A stretch of 6,691 nucleotides of DNA from Yimella sp. (GTDB lineage Bacteria; Actinomycetota; Actinomycetes; Actinomycetales; Dermatophilaceae). The translations under genes and the position numbers were made by a program. Below the pieces are notes generated by a model, which saw nothing but the letters and a program-made list of their open reading frames with translations, did not search any database and was not told where the DNA came from. Shown here one piece after another: positions 4,918 to 6,691 of the stretch (position 1 is its first letter; each line of letters opens with the position of its first letter). The stretch covers positions 1 through 6,691 of the forward strand of contig JASLFY010000133.1 of assembly GCA_030150425.1 (NCBI GenBank). The letters are read 5' to 3'.

Positions 4918-6691
4918 GTGGACACCGACGACATCCCGACCGACGACATCCCGCAGGACGCGCGCCGTGAGTGGAAAGAGCTCGCGGAGCAGATCGGCGA
5001 CGCCCAGTTCGCCTACCACGTCAAGGATGCGCCGACGATCAGCGACGGTGCCTACGACGGGTTGATGCGCCGGCTGCTGGAGCTGGAGGAGCAGTTCCCG
5101 GCGCTGCGGTCGCCGGACAGCCCCTCGCAGCGGGTCGGGGCGGCGTTCAACACCGACTTCGCGCCGGCCGAACACCGCGAGCGGATGCTCAGTCTGGACA
5201 ACGTGTTCAGCCCCGAGGAGATGTCCGAATGGCTGGCCCGCGCGCAGCGCGAGGCGGGCGGCGACGTCCACTTCCTGTGCGAACTGAAGATCGACGGACT
5301 CGCGATCAACCTGCTCTACGAGGACGGCGTGTTGACCCGGGCGGCGACCCGTGGCGACGGCCGCACCGGTGAGGACGTCACGCTCAACGCCCGCACCATC
5401 GGCGACATCCCGCAGCGACTGACCGCCACCGGCGACGTCGAGATCCCGCGGGTGGTGGAGATCCGTGGCGAGGTGTTCCTGCCGGTCGAGGCGTTCGAGG
5501 AGCTCAACGCCGCGCTGGTGGAGCAGGGCAAACCGCCGTACGCGAATCCGCGCAACACCGCGGCCGGTTCGCTGCGGCAGAAGGATCCGCGGATCACCGC
5601 GTCACGGCCGCTGCGGATGTTGGTCCACGGCATCGGCTACCGCGAGGGCTTCACCATGCAACGGCAGAGCGAGGCCTACGAGCTGCTGCGGGCGTGGGGG
5701 CTGCCGGTTACCACCCGCTCGAAGGTCGTGGCGAGGCCGGGCGAGGTGCTCGACTACATCAGCTATTACGGCGATCACCGCCACGACGTCGAACACGAAC
5801 TCGACGGCATCGTGGTGAAGATCGACGAGGTGGCCGCGCAGCGCGCGCTCGGCAACACCTCGCGGGCGCCGCGGTGGGCGATCGCGTACAAATACCCGCC
5901 GGAGGAGGTCAACACCACCCTGCTCGACATCCGGGTCAACGTGGGCCGCACCGGCCGGGTGACCCCGTTCGGTGTGATGGAGCCGGTGAAGGTCGCCGGG
6001 TCGACCGTCGAGATGGCCACGCTGCACAACGCCTTCGAGGTCAAGCGCAAGGGCGTCCTGATCGGCGACACGATTGTGCTGCGCAAGGCCGGCGACGTCA
6101 TCCCGGAGATCGTCGGACCGGTCGTCGACCTGCGCGACGGCTCCGAACGGGAATTCGTGATGCCGACCGAATGTCCTTCCTGCGGAACGACGCTCGCGTA
6201 CGAACGTGAGGGCGACAAGGACATCCGCTGCCCGAACTCGCGCACCTGCCCGTCGCAGTTGCGCGAGCGGATGTTCTCGCTGGGGTCCCGCGGCTTCTTC
6301 GACATCGAGGCGATGGGCTGGGAGGCGGCGATCGCGTTGACCGACCCGGAGTACGGCCGCCCCGACGACGCCGACGACGAACCGCAGCAGCCGGTGCTCA
6401 CCTCCGAGGCCGGATTGTTCGATCTGAAGGCCGACGACCTGGCCGACGTCATGGTGTGGCGGCGCCGCAAGCGCGCCGGTGTCGAGCAGCCGCCGGCGAA
6501 GGAGCCGTTCTTCTTCACCAAGGCGACCAAGAGCAAGCCGGCGGTTCCCCGGGCGACCACCGTGAAGCTGTTCGAGGAGTTGGAGAAAGCCAAGAGCCAG
6601 CCGCTGTGGCGGGTGCTGGTCGCGTTGTCGATCCGCCACGTCGGTCCGACGGCGGCCCGCGCGCTGGCCGCCGAGTTCGGGTCAATCGAGG
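4918..6691 (+). CDS. ligA: NAD-dependent DNA ligase LigA (3' truncated by window)
   Basis: Seals nicks in DNA using NAD+, in replication and repair. 591 codons are present, without a stop; families run to about 670-800. Numbered from the GTG, domain Ia has Y33, H34, D43, Y46 and D47, matching the NMN-binding set of E. coli LigA. The adenylation domain has SLDN (92-95), KIDG with nucleophile K124, RGEVF (E185), DGIVVK (K301) and YKYP (K325). The OB fold follows (VGRTGRVTPFG). The zinc finger ligands are C419, C422, C438 and C444. The HhH region includes IRHVGPTAAR from 572. The linker at about 480-550 is charged and typical of actinobacteria. The BRCT domain should lie beyond the edge. ATG 4909 and TTG 4888 are in-frame alternatives; the GTG has the best-spaced AGGA. 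The gene is in the same frame as the upstream MetE-like gene, separated by its TAG stop and about 30 bp. Confidence 0.96.
   Translation, partial: MDTDDIPTDDIPQDARREWKELAEQIGDAQFAYHVKDAPTISDGAYDGLMRRLLELEEQFPALRSPDSPSQRVGAAFNTDFAPAEHRERMLSLDNVFSPEEMSEWLARAQREAGGDVHFLCELKIDGLAINLLYEDGVLTRAATRGDGRTGEDVTLNARTIGDIPQRLTATGDVEIPRVVEIRGEVFLPVEAFEELNAALVEQGKPPYANPRNTAAGSLRQKDPRITASRPLRMLVHGIGYREGFTMQRQSEAYELLRAWGLPVTTRSKVVARPGEVLDYISYYGDHRHDVEHELDGIVVKIDEVAAQRALGNTSRAPRWAIAYKYPPEEVNTTLLDIRVNVGRTGRVTPFGVMEPVKVAGSTVEMATLHNAFEVKRKGVLIGDTIVLRKAGDVIPEIVGPVVDLRDGSEREFVMPTECPSCGTTLAYEREGDKDIRCPNSRTCPSQLRERMFSLGSRGFFDIEAMGWEAAIALTDPEYGRPDDADDEPQQPVLTSEAGLFDLKADDLADVMVWRRRKRAGVEQPPAKEPFFFTKATKSKPAVPRATTVKLFEELEKAKSQPLWRVLVALSIRHVGPTAARALAAEFGSIE
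4924..4953 (+). repeat. Perfect 15-bp tandem duplication at the LigA N terminus
   Basis: ACCGACGACATCCCG occurs twice head to tail (4924-4938 and 4939-4953), encoding TDDIP twice at residues 3-12 of LigA. This lies before the first conserved helix of domain Ia, in a tail that varies among ligases. Like the duplication in the lipoprotein stalk, the unit is five codons. Confidence 0.85.

Noticed and set aside
3472..5271. Very long open frame on the - strand (about 600 codons), and another at 679-2073
   Set aside because: They lie opposite strongly recognised + strand genes and arise from high third-position GC. Their translations are Arg/Pro/Gly-rich low-complexity sequence with no family motif.

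Overview
The window is high-GC, densely packed chromosomal DNA with every gene on the + strand. Codons end mostly in G or C, and GTG starts are used. The LigA C-terminal half has the actinobacterial form: a diverged first helix-hairpin-helix stretch, a long linker, then a conserved IRHVGPTAAR-type motif. The order cysteine desulfurase, mnmA, MetE-like protein, ligA is also actinobacterial. An actinobacterium is well supported; I cannot name the genus.

Layout. Positions 1-919 hold the C-terminal three quarters of a group I (IscS/NifS/YrvO-like) cysteine desulfurase whose start lies upstream. It overlaps mnmA (916-1998), the tRNA 2-thiouridylase, by 4 bp (ATGA). Together the two would move sulfur from cysteine to the wobble uridine of tRNA. 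A 95-bp gap with a GATC-rich stretch, a candidate -10 box and a strong Shine-Dalgarno sequence then starts a second unit. It contains two paralogous secreted lipoproteins (2094-2999 and 2996-3892) and a core-MetE-like zinc protein (3889-4887). Each gene starts inside the stop codon of the one before (GTGA overlaps). After about 30 bp comes ligA, the NAD-dependent DNA ligase, which runs off the right edge after the HhH region and before the expected BRCT domain.

Most of the window is conserved housekeeping sequence. The unusual part is the lipoprotein pair. The proteins are about 45% identical by eye over their mature domains. Each has a lipobox Cys22, a Ser/Thr-rich stalk, and eight conserved cysteines arranged as two copies of a four-cysteine module. 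The modules share C-x3-H-x2-E and C-x5-[KT]-Y-[VIL]-G signatures. They look like actinobacterial 'septum formation'-type lipoproteins, but that name gives no proven function. I see no mobile element, CRISPR array, tRNA or rRNA, and no convincing evidence of a new multi-gene defence or metabolic system.
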